64,000 bases of DNA from Chelativorans sp. Marseille-P2723 (GCF_902809845.1 NZ_CADDWI010000012.1:188802-252801); one strand, 5' to 3'; positions 1-9,135 are shown, numbered from the stretch's first letter. Notes: generated by a model from the sequence alone, not told the origin. A program made the numbers and translations.

Positions 1-720
1 GCCCTGTCTAAATGGGGCTAATGCAGCCTCGATGATCGATCCTATGAGGGCGCCGTTCTGGCTTTCCTCCATCAGCATGGAATGCGCCCGACCAAGCGCG
101 CTGAGGCGCTGCGCCACGGTCCTCTTGGCCTCCCCGCTTGAGGGTGCGAACTCCAGCGTTTGCCCTACAAGGCCGGAGACCATCGTAAGAAGATTCTTCA
201 TGCGATGCGCCAGTTCCGCGTTGATGAGCTGGAGCTTCCGCTCCGCGCGAGCCTTGGCTGTCGTCTCAACCACAGTGGCCATGATCCCCACGATCTCACC
301 TCTTTCGTCGCGGATCGGGCTGTAGCAAAAGGTGAAAAACGCTTCCTCGGAGTAGCCGCGCCTTTCAATCGTGACAGCAAAATCCTCGATAAAGGTAGCT
401 TCGCCGGCAAATGCAGTCTGCGCAATCGGACCGAGCGTATCCCATGCCTCGCTCCAGACCTCCCGGAACGGCCGGCCTAGTGGCTCGGGCTTGTCTCCGA
501 GGATTGGTCTGTATGCGTCATTGTATATGTTGATGAAGTCAGCCCCCCAAAAAATGCATTTGGGAAAGCTGGAGTTCAGGACCATGGAGACCGCCACCCT
601 GAGGGCGGCACTCCATTCCTCTATAGGCCCCAGCGATGTGGAGGCCCAATCAAATTTTCGGACGGCAGAGCCCATTGCTCCGCCGCCGTCCAGGAACGCA
701 AATGCGCCGCCGCTGCGCAT
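1..720 (-). CDS. HWE-family sensor histidine kinase, N-terminal part (runs off the window)
   Basis: Reads leftward from ATG at 720 with the SD-like sequence AAGGGAG just upstream; 240 codons are open and the gene continues past base 1. Residues about 20-155 form a PAS-type sensor, with the LGPIEEW start motif and YNDAYRPILG and FCYSPIRDE blocks typical of PAS domains in HWE kinases. The phosphoacceptor region follows as ELAHRMKNLL, with His172 the likely phosphorylation site. The ATP-binding domain lies outside the window. No membrane segment is seen, so the protein is probably cytoplasmic. Kinases of this class often act in light, redox or general-stress signalling in alphaproteobacteria; which response regulator it serves cannot be read here. 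Confidence 0.85.
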   Translation of the reverse strand, partial: MRSGGAFAFLDGGGAMGSAVRKFDWASTSLGPIEEWSAALRVAVSMVLNSSFPKCIFWGADFINIYNDAYRPILGDKPEPLGRPFREVWSEAWDTLGPIAQTAFAGEATFIEDFAVTIERRGYSEEAFFTFCYSPIRDERGEIVGIMATVVETTAKARAERKLQLINAELAHRMKNLLTMVSGLVGQTLEFAPSSGEAKRTVAQRLSALGRAHSMLMEESQNGALIGSIIEAALAPFRQG

Positions 721-860
721 TCCAAACTCCCTTAAGTGCCACCTCGGGCTGGAATTCCATTCAAGGACAAAACAGCCTTCACGGCAACACCTTTGATAAC
801 ATTGGGTCTTAAGGGCTGTTGCAATCCGCGAAAATGATGACTATATCGCGGCTTCAGGTT

Positions 861-936
861 GCTCCCATCGTCTAGCGGTCTAGGACGCCGCCCTCTCACG
901 GCGGAAACAGGGGTTCGAGTCCCCTTGGGAGTACCA
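861..936 (+). tRNA. tRNA-Glu (anticodon CTC)
   Basis: A 76-base cloverleaf. The acceptor strands are GCTCCCA and TGGGAGT with one G-T pair. The anticodon stem CCGCC/GGCGG encloses the loop CTCTCAC, giving anticodon CTC, which reads GAG. The T arm is CAGGG-GTTCGAG-CCCCT, and the 3' CCA is encoded. It stands alone between the sensor kinase and a gene-poor stretch. Confidence 0.96.
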
Positions 937-1431
937 TATTTTCATCATCCATTCCGGTGACGTTGGGTAAGGGAACGACCTGTGACATGGGCGACGACCT
1001 CGTGCCGGACGGTTGTCGATGGTCCGCAAGGCGCCCGTCCCAGGTCGATCTAACACAAGTCATAGTGCAGCTGACGAGCAATGCTGTCGTCGTCTTCGGT
1101 GCTCCCGAGCCTGTCATTGGCCAACGGGGTGAAGACATTGATCATCCTCCTCATCATGAGGGTGCGTCCCCGTGCGGGTGACGAGGACGCCGCGATCATG
1201 GAACGAGACAGCCCAGCTCGGGCACCCTTCAAAGGCTCTTGAAGGAGGGCGTAGCTTGCGCAGCAGGCCTTAAAGCTGAATGCGGCTGGCGGCTTCTGCG
1301 CGGGTTCCTGCAAACTGTTGTGCGAGTTCCTGGGAGAGGGCGTTATGATGACATTCCCAGGGAGCGTGCAATTCAGCGTTGTCGGCAACTTCCGACAACG
1401 GGGGGGCAGGATGAACAGACGACGGCTTCGT
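937..1431. other. gene-poor stretch downstream of tRNA-Glu
   Basis: About 495 bases with no convincing gene. Short ORFs occur on both strands but have poor codon pattern, and the longest overlap the tRNA or the neighbouring gene. On the minus strand AGGAGG (about 1145-1150) lies seven bases before an ATG, but that ORF runs into the tRNA. I see no insertion sequence, clear terminator or known RNA here. Confidence 0.5.
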
Positions 1432-1827
1432 TCAGTCCTGCCCTTGCACGATCTTGAAGCTGCCGAGAGGGCGCGCGCCATTAATGTCATAGAAATGGAT
1501 CGCCTCGGTGCCGTCCTGAAGCCGTAGATGCAGGGACAGGCGGTTCCCGACGGCCGAATGCGAGAGGATGCGCGCACCGGCCGGAAGCTCTATGGTCTCG
1601 GAAAACGTTTCCGCAGACGGGGCCAACTGGCCCACCATGTCCGGAGGAGTCGCCTCCTCCGGCGAGATTGAGCGATAGACAAGCGCAAGCACCACAGCCA
1701 TAAGTGCAGCAAACAGGATGCCGAGATTAACGATCATGAAACGCATTAACCTGCGGCGCACACGCTCTGCAGCCGGATCGAGCGGCGGTTCGTCGTCGTA
1801 ATCAGGCTGATCGTTCGGCGCGGCCAT
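1432..1827 (-). CDS. small membrane-anchored protein, DUF6476-like
   Basis: 131 aa from ATG at 1827; a longer frame exists, but its extra N-terminus would overlap rluD. An acidic, proline-rich N-terminus (residues 1-20) and a basic patch (RVRRRLMR) precede one membrane helix at about 30-52, then a periplasmic domain of about 75 residues with beta-type composition. This looks like the DUF6476 proteins found beside rluD in rhizobia; that assignment is from memory of the family. It is divergent from rluD with only 12 bases between the start codons, so the promoters must overlap the coding ends. Function unknown. Confidence 0.75.
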   Translation of the reverse strand: MAAPNDQPDYDDEPPLDPAAERVRRRLMRFMIVNLGILFAALMAVVLALVYRSISPEEATPPDMVGQLAPSAETFSETIELPAGARILSHSAVGNRLSLHLRLQDGTEAIHFYDINGARPLGSFKIVQGQD

Positions 1828-1839
1828 GGTGATCCAGTC

Positions 1840-2886
1840 ATGAGAAGGCGAGTGAGCGACCCTGATAGCGAAGAAGGCCGGCATTTGAAAGAGGTCGAGG
1901 CCGATGAATCTGCGGCGGGCAAGCGCCTCGACCAATGGCTGACCGAAGCTCTCGGCCCAGAACTCTCACGCAACAGGGTGCAAGCGTTGATCCGCGGGGG
2001 GGCTGTCATGCTCGGTACTCAGACGGTTACCGAGCCCAAGCGGAAGGTTGTCATCGGCGAGCGCTATGCGGTGGCGGTGCCGGAGCCGGAAGTGCAGGTG
2101 CCGGTCGGCGAGGCCATTCCGCTCGACATTCTCTATGAGGACGATGCGGTTATCGTAATCAACAAACCCGCTGGGCTGGTCGTCCATCCCGCGCCAGGGA
2201 ACCGGACGGGAACCCTCGTCAACGCGCTAATCCATCATTGCGGGCAGAAGCTTTCGACTATTGGAGGGGCGCACAGGCGCGGCATAGTGCACCGGCTCGA
2301 CCGCGACACGAGCGGCGTTATGGTAGCGGCCAAGACTGACGAGGCTCATATGGCGCTGGCGGAGGAATTTGCCAGTCACGGTCGTAATGGTGATCTGGAG
2401 CGGGTTTATGTCGCACTGGTCTGGGGTGTACCGAAGCGCATGGCAGGAATGATCGATGCTCCGCTTGGACGCGCGCTACAAGACAGGACCTTGCGCGCGG
2501 TAGTCCCCGAAAACCGCGCAGATTCCCGTGACGCGGTGACGCATTACAAGGTGTTGGAGCGCTATGGCGAAGGAGCTTCGGAAGGCGGAGGGATCGCATC
2601 CTTGGTGGAATGCTGGTTGGAAACCGGGCGGACGCACCAGGTCCGAGTGCACTTGGCTCACATCGGTCATCCGGTAATCGGTGACCCGGCCTATGGGCGC
2701 GCGTTTCGAACGAAGGCTCAGCGCCTGCCAGAAGACGCGGCTGCGAAGGTAGCGGCACTTCCCCGGCAGGCGCTGCACGCGCGCGTTTTGGCCTTCCGCC
2801 ACCCTGAAACCGGCGAACCAATGCGCTTCGAAGCGCCCATTCCCGATGATTTGAAGGAAGTCATGGCCTGCCTGGCTGGTTTGTGA
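1840..2886 (+). CDS. rluD: 23S rRNA pseudouridine(1911/1915/1917) synthase RluD
   Basis: 348 aa. Converts three uridines of helix 69 of 23S rRNA to pseudouridine, acting late in large-subunit assembly. An N-terminal S4 RNA-binding domain (about 28-75, with the RLDQWL motif) is followed by the catalytic domain. The active-site motif HRLDRDTSG places the catalytic Asp at 154. GRTHQVRVH and HPVIGDPAYG are further family motifs. No strong SD precedes the ATG at 1840, so a start slightly downstream (for example GTG at 1852) is possible. It lies upstream of rpoH in the same direction but separated by 167 bases, so rpoH probably has its own promoter. Confidence 0.93.
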   Translation: MRRRVSDPDSEEGRHLKEVEADESAAGKRLDQWLTEALGPELSRNRVQALIRGGAVMLGTQTVTEPKRKVVIGERYAVAVPEPEVQVPVGEAIPLDILYEDDAVIVINKPAGLVVHPAPGNRTGTLVNALIHHCGQKLSTIGGAHRRGIVHRLDRDTSGVMVAAKTDEAHMALAEEFASHGRNGDLERVYVALVWGVPKRMAGMIDAPLGRALQDRTLRAVVPENRADSRDAVTHYKVLERYGEGASEGGGIASLVECWLETGRTHQVRVHLAHIGHPVIGDPAYGRAFRTKAQRLPEDAAAKVAALPRQALHARVLAFRHPETGEPMRFEAPIPDDLKEVMACLAGL

Positions 2887-2963
2887 TAAAGTTCGTCTAA
2901 TGCTTCCTGAAAGCCCGTCACGAAATGTTGACCGGCTGAGGAAGCTTTAATTTTTCCGCATTC

Positions 2964-2979
2964 ATCCTATATATAGGAT
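2964..2979. promoter_or_regulatory. perfect 16-bp AT-rich palindrome upstream of rpoH
   Basis: ATCCTATATATAGGAT is a perfect inverted repeat in the rluD-rpoH gap, about 75 bases before the rpoH start. It contains TATATA, which could serve as a -10 element, so it may be an operator over an rpoH promoter. That is inference from position and symmetry only. Confidence 0.4.
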
Positions 2980-3053
2980 ATGGCGTGGTGCGTTTGAGCG
3001 GCCACGCGCCTGCCCGCCTGAAACGGGGGCTCAGAACGATAAGGAGGGTGCTA

Positions 3054-3986
3054 ATGGCCCAAACATTGCCAAGCATTGCTTCGGGGGAGGGTGGTCTCAC
3101 CCGATATCTGGAAGAAATCCGGCGGTTTCCGATGCTTCAGCCGGAAGAGGAATACATGCTTGCGAAACGCTATCGCGAGCATGGCGACACTGGGGCTGCA
3201 CACAAGCTGGTAACAAGCCACCTGAGGCTCGTGGCCAAGATTGCCATGGGCTACCGCGGCTATGGCCTGCCCATCGGAGAAGTCATCTCCGAGGGAAATG
3301 TTGGCCTCATGCAAGCCGTCAAGAAATTCGAACCCGAGCGCGGCTTCCGCCTTGCCACATATGCTATGTGGTGGATCAGGGCGTCCATTCAAGAGTACAT
3401 CCTGCGCTCGTGGAGCCTGGTGAAGATGGGCACCACGGCAAACCAGAAGCGGCTCTTCTTCAACCTGCGCAAGGTGAAGAGCAAGATTCAGGCGCTGGAT
3501 GATGGTGACCTTAATCCCGAGCAGGTAGCCGAGATCGCAAACCGGCTCAATGTCAGCGAGGAAGAGGTCGTTTCCATGAACCGCCGGCTTTCCGGCGACG
3601 CCTCTCTCAATGCACCAATTAGGGCGACCGAAGGCGAATCCGGAGAGTGGATCGACTGGCTCGCGGATGACAGCGAGAACCAGGAGGATATTCTCATTGA
3701 GCAGGATGAGATGGAAACGCGCCGGCGAATGCTTGATGACGCGATGGAGGTACTTAACGATCGCGAACGTCGCATTTTTGAAGCTCGCCGTCTCTCAGAC
3801 GAGCCGTTGACGCTGGAAGAACTGTCCGGCGAGTTTGACATCAGCCGCGAGCGCGTGCGCCAGATCGAAGTACGTGCTTTCGAGAAGGTACAGGAGGCCG
3901 TACAGGCTTCCGCCAAGCGTCAGGCCGAGGCCACCCGTCTGGCCCAGGTCGCAGGACAGGGCGCAGGACAGGGCGCATCCTTCTAA
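3054..3986 (+). CDS. rpoH: heat-shock sigma factor RpoH (sigma-32)
   Basis: 310 aa. The sigma factor directs RNA polymerase to heat-shock promoters. ATG at 3054 follows AAGGAGG at 3041-3047; an upstream in-frame ATG at 2985 has no such site and would add 23 atypical residues. Region 1.2/2 (residues about 15-125) includes the -10 recognition segment AMWWIRASIQEYI. The RpoH-specific box QKRLFFNLRK follows at about 130. Region 4 ends with the helix-turn-helix ISRERVRQIEVRAFEKV. The C-terminus is a GAGQGAGQ tail encoded by a tandem 12-bp repeat. Alphaproteobacteria often carry more than one rpoH, so this may be RpoH1 or RpoH2. Confidence 0.95.
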   Translation: MAQTLPSIASGEGGLTRYLEEIRRFPMLQPEEEYMLAKRYREHGDTGAAHKLVTSHLRLVAKIAMGYRGYGLPIGEVISEGNVGLMQAVKKFEPERGFRLATYAMWWIRASIQEYILRSWSLVKMGTTANQKRLFFNLRKVKSKIQALDDGDLNPEQVAEIANRLNVSEEEVVSMNRRLSGDASLNAPIRATEGESGEWIDWLADDSENQEDILIEQDEMETRRRMLDDAMEVLNDRERRIFEARRLSDEPLTLEELSGEFDISRERVRQIEVRAFEKVQEAVQASAKRQAEATRLAQVAGQGAGQGASF

Positions 3987-4050
3987 GCGGCCGAACCAGC
4001 CTGAAACACCTTCAAACCAGATTCCCTAACAGTCGAATGGGAACAGACAA

Positions 4051-4083
4051 CGGCCTGCGCCTCAAGCGCAGGCCGTTTCTTTT
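4051..4083 (+). terminator. Rho-independent terminator of rpoH
   Basis: A 10-bp perfect stem CGGCCTGCGC/GCGCAGGCCG closes a five-base loop and is followed by TTTCTTTT. It lies 64 bases after the rpoH stop. The rest of the gap up to nudC (4084-4298) holds no gene I can support. Confidence 0.9.
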
Positions 4084-4298
4084 GGGAGATGCTCTTCCAG
4101 TTTAGCGTCTGATATCTGAAGCAGGCGATGGAGAACCATAAGGTCACGACCATAGGAGCCGGGCTAAGCGAGAACTCTGCGGCAACGCTGCCCATTGCGC
4201 GTAATTTCCGACCTCCGCAAAGGTGCGCAACGCAATGATCTCGACGTGCAGCCTTGAACCCTTTAGACGTGATAAAATGGCCAGCAGGAGCGGCGGGA

Positions 4299-5270
4299 AT
4301 GACATCATCTCTGTTCAGCGGACTAGACCGAGAGGCGAGCCGGCTTTCCGCTTTCACCGGCAACACCCTGGACAGGCGTTCCGAGCATCGATCCGAGGAT
4401 AGCGTGGCAGTGGCTCTCCGGCACCGGCAGGCGCGAATTTTTGCCGTCTCAGGTGGCAGATTGCTTGTCAAATTCGGTCAAGGCGGTCCCGATCCGTACT
4501 TTGACCGTCAGGAAATCGAAAGACTATGCCCTGACTTGAATGAAACGATTCTGCTCGGCTTCACCAAATTGGAGCAGCCCCGCCTCGTGGTGCCGGTGCC
4601 CCACGAACCGGAGAAACTGCCTGCACATATCAAGGCTGTCGATTTTCGGTCTCTTTACCAGCAGTGCCTTCTTGCACCAGACGCGCAAGGCGAAGCCGCT
4701 CAGGCGGCGAGTCTGGTTGCATGGAATGCGACGGCCCGCCATTGCGGCATGTGCGGCAATTTTACTGAGCTGAAGTCGGGCGGCTATCGCCGCACATGCA
4801 GGGCGTGTGGAAAGGATTTCTTCCCGCGCACTGACCCCGTGGTAATCATGCTGGCGGTAGATGAGGGGAACGAGTGCTGCCTTCTCGGCCGCAGCCCCCA
4901 CTTCCGGCCGGGCATGTTCTCCTGCCTCGCCGGCTTCATTGAACCGGGCGAGACGATTGAAGATGCCGTAAGGCGTGAAACGCTGGAGGAGGCCAACATC
5001 GCAATCCGCCGCGTGCGCTACCATGCGAGCCAGCCATGGCCCTTCCCCCACACGCTTATGATCGGCTGCTATGGGGAGGCAACTATGGGCGAAATCCGGC
5101 GCGACGAGGCAGAACTGGAGGACTGCCGCTGGTTCTCCCGCTCCAAGGTTGCCGAAATGCTCACCGCGTCCGAAGAAGACGACCATTCCGTTCCGCCTCC
5201 CGGCAGCATCGCGCACCGGCTCATTTCAGACTGGTGTTCAGGCGATTGGCAGAGCGGCTCGAAAGGCTGA
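4299..5270 (+). CDS. nudC: NAD(+) diphosphatase NudC
   Basis: 323 aa. Hydrolyses NADH/NAD to NMN(H) and AMP; members of the family also remove NAD caps from RNA 5' ends. The middle carries the zinc ribbon (CGMCG at about 150, then CRACG). The Nudix box follows as GFIEPGETIEDAVRRETLEE with the essential glutamates. SQPWPFPHTLM after it is the SQPWPFPxS-type motif of the NudC group. ATG at 4299 has AGGAG eight bases upstream and fits better than the in-frame codon at 4254. holA follows after 52 bases in the same direction. Confidence 0.93.
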   Translation: MTSSLFSGLDREASRLSAFTGNTLDRRSEHRSEDSVAVALRHRQARIFAVSGGRLLVKFGQGGPDPYFDRQEIERLCPDLNETILLGFTKLEQPRLVVPVPHEPEKLPAHIKAVDFRSLYQQCLLAPDAQGEAAQAASLVAWNATARHCGMCGNFTELKSGGYRRTCRACGKDFFPRTDPVVIMLAVDEGNECCLLGRSPHFRPGMFSCLAGFIEPGETIEDAVRRETLEEANIAIRRVRYHASQPWPFPHTLMIGCYGEATMGEIRRDEAELEDCRWFSRSKVAEMLTASEEDDHSVPPPGSIAHRLISDWCSGDWQSGSKG

Positions 5271-5322
5271 ACAAGTGCCCCCCGCACTTCCCTTTGCGTG
5301 GCAGGTCGCCTAAATCGGAGCC

Positions 5323-6360
5323 ATGGCGCAGAAGAAAGCCCACGAAGTCGATGGCTGGCTTGCCCACCCCGATAAGGCGGTGGCGATCGTTCTGATCTAC
5401 GGTCCGGATCGGGGATTGGTCTCCGAGCGGGCGCGAAAATTCGCCGAGAGAACCGGGCTGCCCCTCGACGATCCTTTTTCGGTCGTCAAGATCGATGCAG
5501 CCGAGGCAGACCAGTCCGGCCGCCTTCTGGATGAAGCACGTACTGTGCCTATGTTTGCCGACCGCCGGCTCGTCTGGGTGCGAAATGCTGCCAGCCAAAG
5601 CGCTCTTGCCGCAGATGTGGCAACCCTTGCGGCGGACCCTCCAGCGGACAGCATGGTGCTTATCGAGGCTGGGGATTTGAAGAAGAATGCTGCCCTGCGC
5701 ATTGCGGTGGAGCGCAGTGCCCTTGCCATGGCCCTGCCGTGCTACAGCGATGACGCACGCGGGCTCGACGCTGTCATCGACGATGTACTTTCGAAGGCCG
5801 GCCTTTCGATATCACTTGAGGCACGGCAACTTCTGAAATCGCAGTTGGGCGGGGACAGGCTGGCCACGCGCGGCGAACTGGAAAAGCTGGCCCTTTATTG
5901 CATGAGTGCAAACGCTGTTACGGCGGACGATGTCCGCGCCCTCATTGGAGATGTTTCGGCTGTCCATACAGACAACGCGGTGGACGCGGTCATGTGCGGA
6001 CGAATCACCGAGTTCGACGCCCTTTTTACCCGCCATCTGGCCAGTGGTAGCCCGCCCTTTCTCATGCTTTCAGCAGCCCTGCGTCATGTCCAGGCGCTGC
6101 AATTGCTGCGCGCACAGGTCGAGGACCAGGGAAAAAGTCCTGCCGCAGCAGTGGCAAGTGCACGGCCCCCGGTCTTCTTCGCGCGCCGCCGGTCCGTAGA
6201 GCAGGCCGTGGAGCGCTGGAATCAGGCCAAACTGAGCTCTGCGGCTGAACGCCTTCAGGGAGCCATCCTCAAATCGCGGCAGTATCCGTCCGTCGCCGCC
6301 TCGATCAGCCGCCAAGCGCTGCTTGCGCTCGCCATCGAAGGCGCGCGCGCGGGAAGATAG
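5323..6360 (+). CDS. holA: DNA polymerase III subunit delta (HolA)
   Basis: 345 aa, normal length for the family. Delta is the clamp-loader subunit that opens the beta ring. The N-terminal domain starts with VAIVLIYGPDRGLVSERAR, the degenerate P-loop-like region of delta. The middle has LATRGELEKLALY, the conserved element before the C-terminal helical domain. The C-terminal domain ends with SISRQALLALAIEGA. In many rhizobia holA sits with lptE and leuS; here nudC is upstream, so the local order differs. The start ATG at 5323 has no strong SD. Confidence 0.9.
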   Translation: MAQKKAHEVDGWLAHPDKAVAIVLIYGPDRGLVSERARKFAERTGLPLDDPFSVVKIDAAEADQSGRLLDEARTVPMFADRRLVWVRNAASQSALAADVATLAADPPADSMVLIEAGDLKKNAALRIAVERSALAMALPCYSDDARGLDAVIDDVLSKAGLSISLEARQLLKSQLGGDRLATRGELEKLALYCMSANAVTADDVRALIGDVSAVHTDNAVDAVMCGRITEFDALFTRHLASGSPPFLMLSAALRHVQALQLLRAQVEDQGKSPAAAVASARPPVFFARRRSVEQAVERWNQAKLSSAAERLQGAILKSRQYPSVAASISRQALLALAIEGARAGR

Positions 6361-6921
6361 GATCTCCAAAATAATCAGGAAAGTGGGCGCCCGTATTCCG
6401 GTCCGGAGCGCGAAGAACAGGGTTTTGACGGTGAGCTTTTCTAAAAGCGGGATGATTTTGTGCTCATATCGCCCGCATTCTCGTAGTAGTTAAAGCGCGC
6501 CTCCGCTGAGCATCGATGATGTGGCCGGTAGCCTCGCGGACGGCCAGACGGTGCGGTAATGACCTTCACGCCCGGCTCGCCAAGTTCAGCCACCAGGCCC
6601 GCAAGGTGCATGAATCCTCTTGCCGCGCCGCAGCAGCCATTGCCTCTGCGCACGCAGGCGATCTTCTTCGGGTCGATAGCCAATCGTGGCAGGCGCAACG
6701 CTATCGTTCCGCCGAAAGCGTTGCACCCGTTTGATCGCCGTGCCGACGCAACATGGAAGCGGGCGCTTTGTGCCGCGACATCCTTCCTGCTTCACCGCCG
6801 CTGCATGTTCGCGAAGATCATTGGAAGCAACTGGTCACCCATGCCGGTCCTCAGCCAGCATGGTGAATCTGATTTGCGGCGATGGAAAATCGCAAACCGT
6901 ATCCGATAAAGGACATCCCGT
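6361..6921. other. 560-bp stretch without a supported gene between holA and ispA
   Basis: holA and ispA converge on this stretch. On the minus strand an 85-codon ORF (6441-6698) and an overlapping 69-codon ORF in another frame (6586-6795) resemble pieces of one broken protein, but I recognise no family. Neither has a credible start. It may hold a decayed gene. Confidence 0.35.
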
Positions 6922-7839
6922 TTAGTGCTGCCGCTCGGCCACAAAGCGCGCTGCCAGCCGCAGGATCGCGGCCCGCTCGCCGAAAGGCTCCAGCAGCTCC
7001 TCGGCCTGTGCAACAAGTCCGGCAAGCTGCCGCCGCGCCCATTCCTCCCCGTGAAACCCGACCAGCGTTGCCTTGCCTGCTACGGCATCCTTTCCGGTCG
7101 CCTTCCCCATAGTTTCGGTGCTTGCCGTAACGTCCAGAAGGTCGTCGGCAAGTTGGTATGCAAGCCCGATAGCCGATCCGAAGGCTGCTAGGCGCTCGCG
7201 CTCGGCAAGGTCGGCATTGCCGATGACGGCACCTGCTTCACAAGCGAACCGGACGAGCGCGCCCGTCTTCATTGACTGCAATTGCACGACGCCTTCTTCC
7301 GTAGGCGGCGCGTCCTTAGCGGCCAGATCAAGCGCCTGGCCGCCCGCCATTCCGCCGACGCCGGCAGCCCGCGCCAACATTCCGACTAGTTCAAGCCGGC
7401 GCTCAGCGGGCAGTTCCGTCTCCCCGCTGGCAATGATGTCGAAGGCGTATGTCAGCAAGCTGTCCCCGGCAAGGATCGCGGTTGCTTCGTCGAAGGCGCG
7501 GTGCACCGTCGGCTGGCCGCGGCGCAAATCGTCATCATCCATCGCCGGCAGGTCGTCATGGATGAGGGAGTAGCAATGCAGGCACTCGAGCGCAGCGGCC
7601 ACCCTGAGCGTTGCGCTCCTCTCTGCATCGAACAACGCGGCGCTCTCCATGAGGAGGAACGGGCGCAGCCTCTTGCCGCCGTTGAGCACTCCATGGCGCA
7701 TGGAGGCCATGAGATGGTGCGGACGAACAATCTCGCCTTCGCGGGGGCGGTCGTCGAGAAGGTGCCGCAGCACTTCCTCGACAGATTGTGCGCAGGCTGC
7801 AAGAAGGTCTTCGAAGATCGGGGAACTACCATTGGTCAT
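6922..7839 (-). CDS. ispA: farnesyl diphosphate synthase / short-chain polyprenyl synthetase
   Basis: 305 aa from ATG at 7839; an upstream ATG at 7875 would add twelve residues. Condenses DMAPP and GPP with IPP to make farnesyl diphosphate for ubiquinone, undecaprenyl phosphate and hopanoids. GGKRLRPFLL is the IPP-binding motif. The first aspartate-rich motif DDLPAMDDDDLRRG has the two-residue insertion typical of bacterial FPP synthases. The second is QLADDLLD. Downstream KATGKDAVAGKAT matches the family's C-terminal Lys motif. Divergent from mtgA. Chain length is inferred from the family, not proven. Confidence 0.9.
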   Translation of the reverse strand: MTNGSSPIFEDLLAACAQSVEEVLRHLLDDRPREGEIVRPHHLMASMRHGVLNGGKRLRPFLLMESAALFDAERSATLRVAAALECLHCYSLIHDDLPAMDDDDLRRGQPTVHRAFDEATAILAGDSLLTYAFDIIASGETELPAERRLELVGMLARAAGVGGMAGGQALDLAAKDAPPTEEGVVQLQSMKTGALVRFACEAGAVIGNADLAERERLAAFGSAIGLAYQLADDLLDVTASTETMGKATGKDAVAGKATLVGFHGEEWARRQLAGLVAQAEELLEPFGERAAILRLAARFVAERQH

Positions 7840-7981
7840 GGCGTGAGCGATGACCGCAATCCCGCTCCGGGTCAAGAGCGACGTGCGGTTTTGGCGTTGC
7901 CACTGCCTTCCACTACCGTTATGCCGAAGGAAACGGAGAGTACAATTGCAGGCGCCGCGGGTGGGAGCTGCCGGAGGGCCA

Positions 7982-8695
7982 TTGAGGAAGAAACGGCGTG
8001 CGGGCGCTTCGCGAGGCCGGCCTCACCGGCGTTGGTTACGCAGGATTCTAGCGGTACTGCTTGTGATCGCGGTGATCCCGCTCCTATTGACGCCGATTTA
8101 CCGGCTGCCCTTCGTCCACCCCCTGTCCACGCTCATGCTAGCCGATCTTGTCACGCTCAACGGGTACGAACGACAGTGGACACCACTGGAGGAGATTGGA
8201 CCCGCGGTTGTGCACTCGGTCATGATGTCGGAGGACGGACAGTTCTGCTTCCATTATGGCCTTGATCTGGGCGAGCTGCGCGCGGTCATGGACGATTTTT
8301 TTTCCGGCGGCAAGCCTCGGGGCGCATCCACCATTCCCATGCAGACGGTGAAGAACCTGTTCCTTTGGCCAGGCCGCTCCTTTCTTCGCAAGGCGCTGGA
8401 AGCGCCGCTTGCGGTATATTTTGACGCGATCGTGCCGAAGCAGCGCATCATGGAGATCTATTTGAACATCGCCGAATGGGGGCCGGGAATTTACGGTGTT
8501 GAAGCGGCCTCCCAGCATTACTTCGGAAAGCCGACAAAGTCCCTTTCTGCCCGTCAGGCGGCGTTACTCGCCGTAACGCTACCAAATCCGCATGCCCGGA
8601 ACCCGGCAAGGCCCTCTCAAGGGCTCAACCGGCTGGCCTCTGTGATTGAAGGCCGGGCGCGGCGCTCTGGCGCTTATATTCAGTGTCTGCAATAA
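7982..8695 (+). CDS. mtgA: monofunctional peptidoglycan transglycosylase MtgA
   Basis: 237 aa when started at TTG 7982, which has GGAGG four bases upstream. The open frame begins at 7850, but its first 44 codons look non-coding. Polymerises lipid II into glycan strands at the outer face of the inner membrane. A basic N-terminus and one membrane helix (about 20-40) lead into the GT51 domain. Motifs are [17 protein letters not shown] with the catalytic Glu, [16 protein letters not shown], and [20 protein letters not shown]. No transpeptidase domain follows. The 8728 gene begins 32 bases later and may be co-transcribed. Confidence 0.92.
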   Translation: MRKKRRAGASRGRPHRRWLRRILAVLLVIAVIPLLLTPIYRLPFVHPLSTLMLADLVTLNGYERQWTPLEEIGPAVVHSVMMSEDGQFCFHYGLDLGELRAVMDDFFSGGKPRGASTIPMQTVKNLFLWPGRSFLRKALEAPLAVYFDAIVPKQRIMEIYLNIAEWGPGIYGVEAASQHYFGKPTKSLSARQAALLAVTLPNPHARNPARPSQGLNRLASVIEGRARRSGAYIQCLQ

Positions 8696-8727
8696 CTATG
8701 TCTCCGAGGCAGGTTTAGGGTTGCAGC

Positions 8728-9135
8728 ATGGTAAGACGCGGCTCCTCCATCGGCTTTTTCGGCATTTTCGGACGTTCGGAGGACCTGCGCCGGCTGGATG
8801 CGGGGCTGCGACAGGCGGGGCTTCACCCTGCTCTCGTTCCCGAAGGGGTGAAGCTTGCCGCAACAAGCCTCATCGCGGATGCGGATGAACCTGATCCGCC
8901 CCCTGAACGCTACCCGCCGGTCGCTGAACTCATGGCCTTCTGTGCCTTGGGGGAGGAAGTCTTCGGCAAGGAAAATGGCGCCGCAAGGCTTGCCACCATA
9001 TGCCAGCGGGTGGAGGCGGCCCTTGAGGCGGGGGCCGGCCGCGACGCGCAGATCATACTGCTGATGCTGCATGCCAGGCTTATCCAGCCGGACATTATCG
9101 ACCGCTACGGCATCTATGCCGAGAATGGTGATTGA
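8728..9135 (+). CDS. conserved-type hypothetical protein between mtgA and rpmF
   Basis: 135 aa, ATG at 8728. Soluble, with a glycine/phenylalanine-rich start ([16 protein letters not shown]) and a helical, acidic remainder. No membrane segment or signal peptide and no motif I can name. Codon use matches its neighbours. It lies in line with mtgA and rpmF, which suggests co-transcription. Function unknown. Confidence 0.75.
   Translation: MVRRGSSIGFFGIFGRSEDLRRLDAGLRQAGLHPALVPEGVKLAATSLIADADEPDPPPERYPPVAELMAFCALGEEVFGKENGAARLATICQRVEAALEAGAGRDAQIILLMLHARLIQPDIIDRYGIYAENGD

Noticed and set aside
1050-1577. 175-codon ORF on the minus strand after tRNA-Glu
   Set aside because: It overlaps the better supported DUF6476-type gene in another frame and has no start site or motif.
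3488-3916. Serine- and arginine-rich ORF opposite rpoH
   Set aside because: The composition is that of a reversed GC-rich gene and it has no SD or homology pattern.
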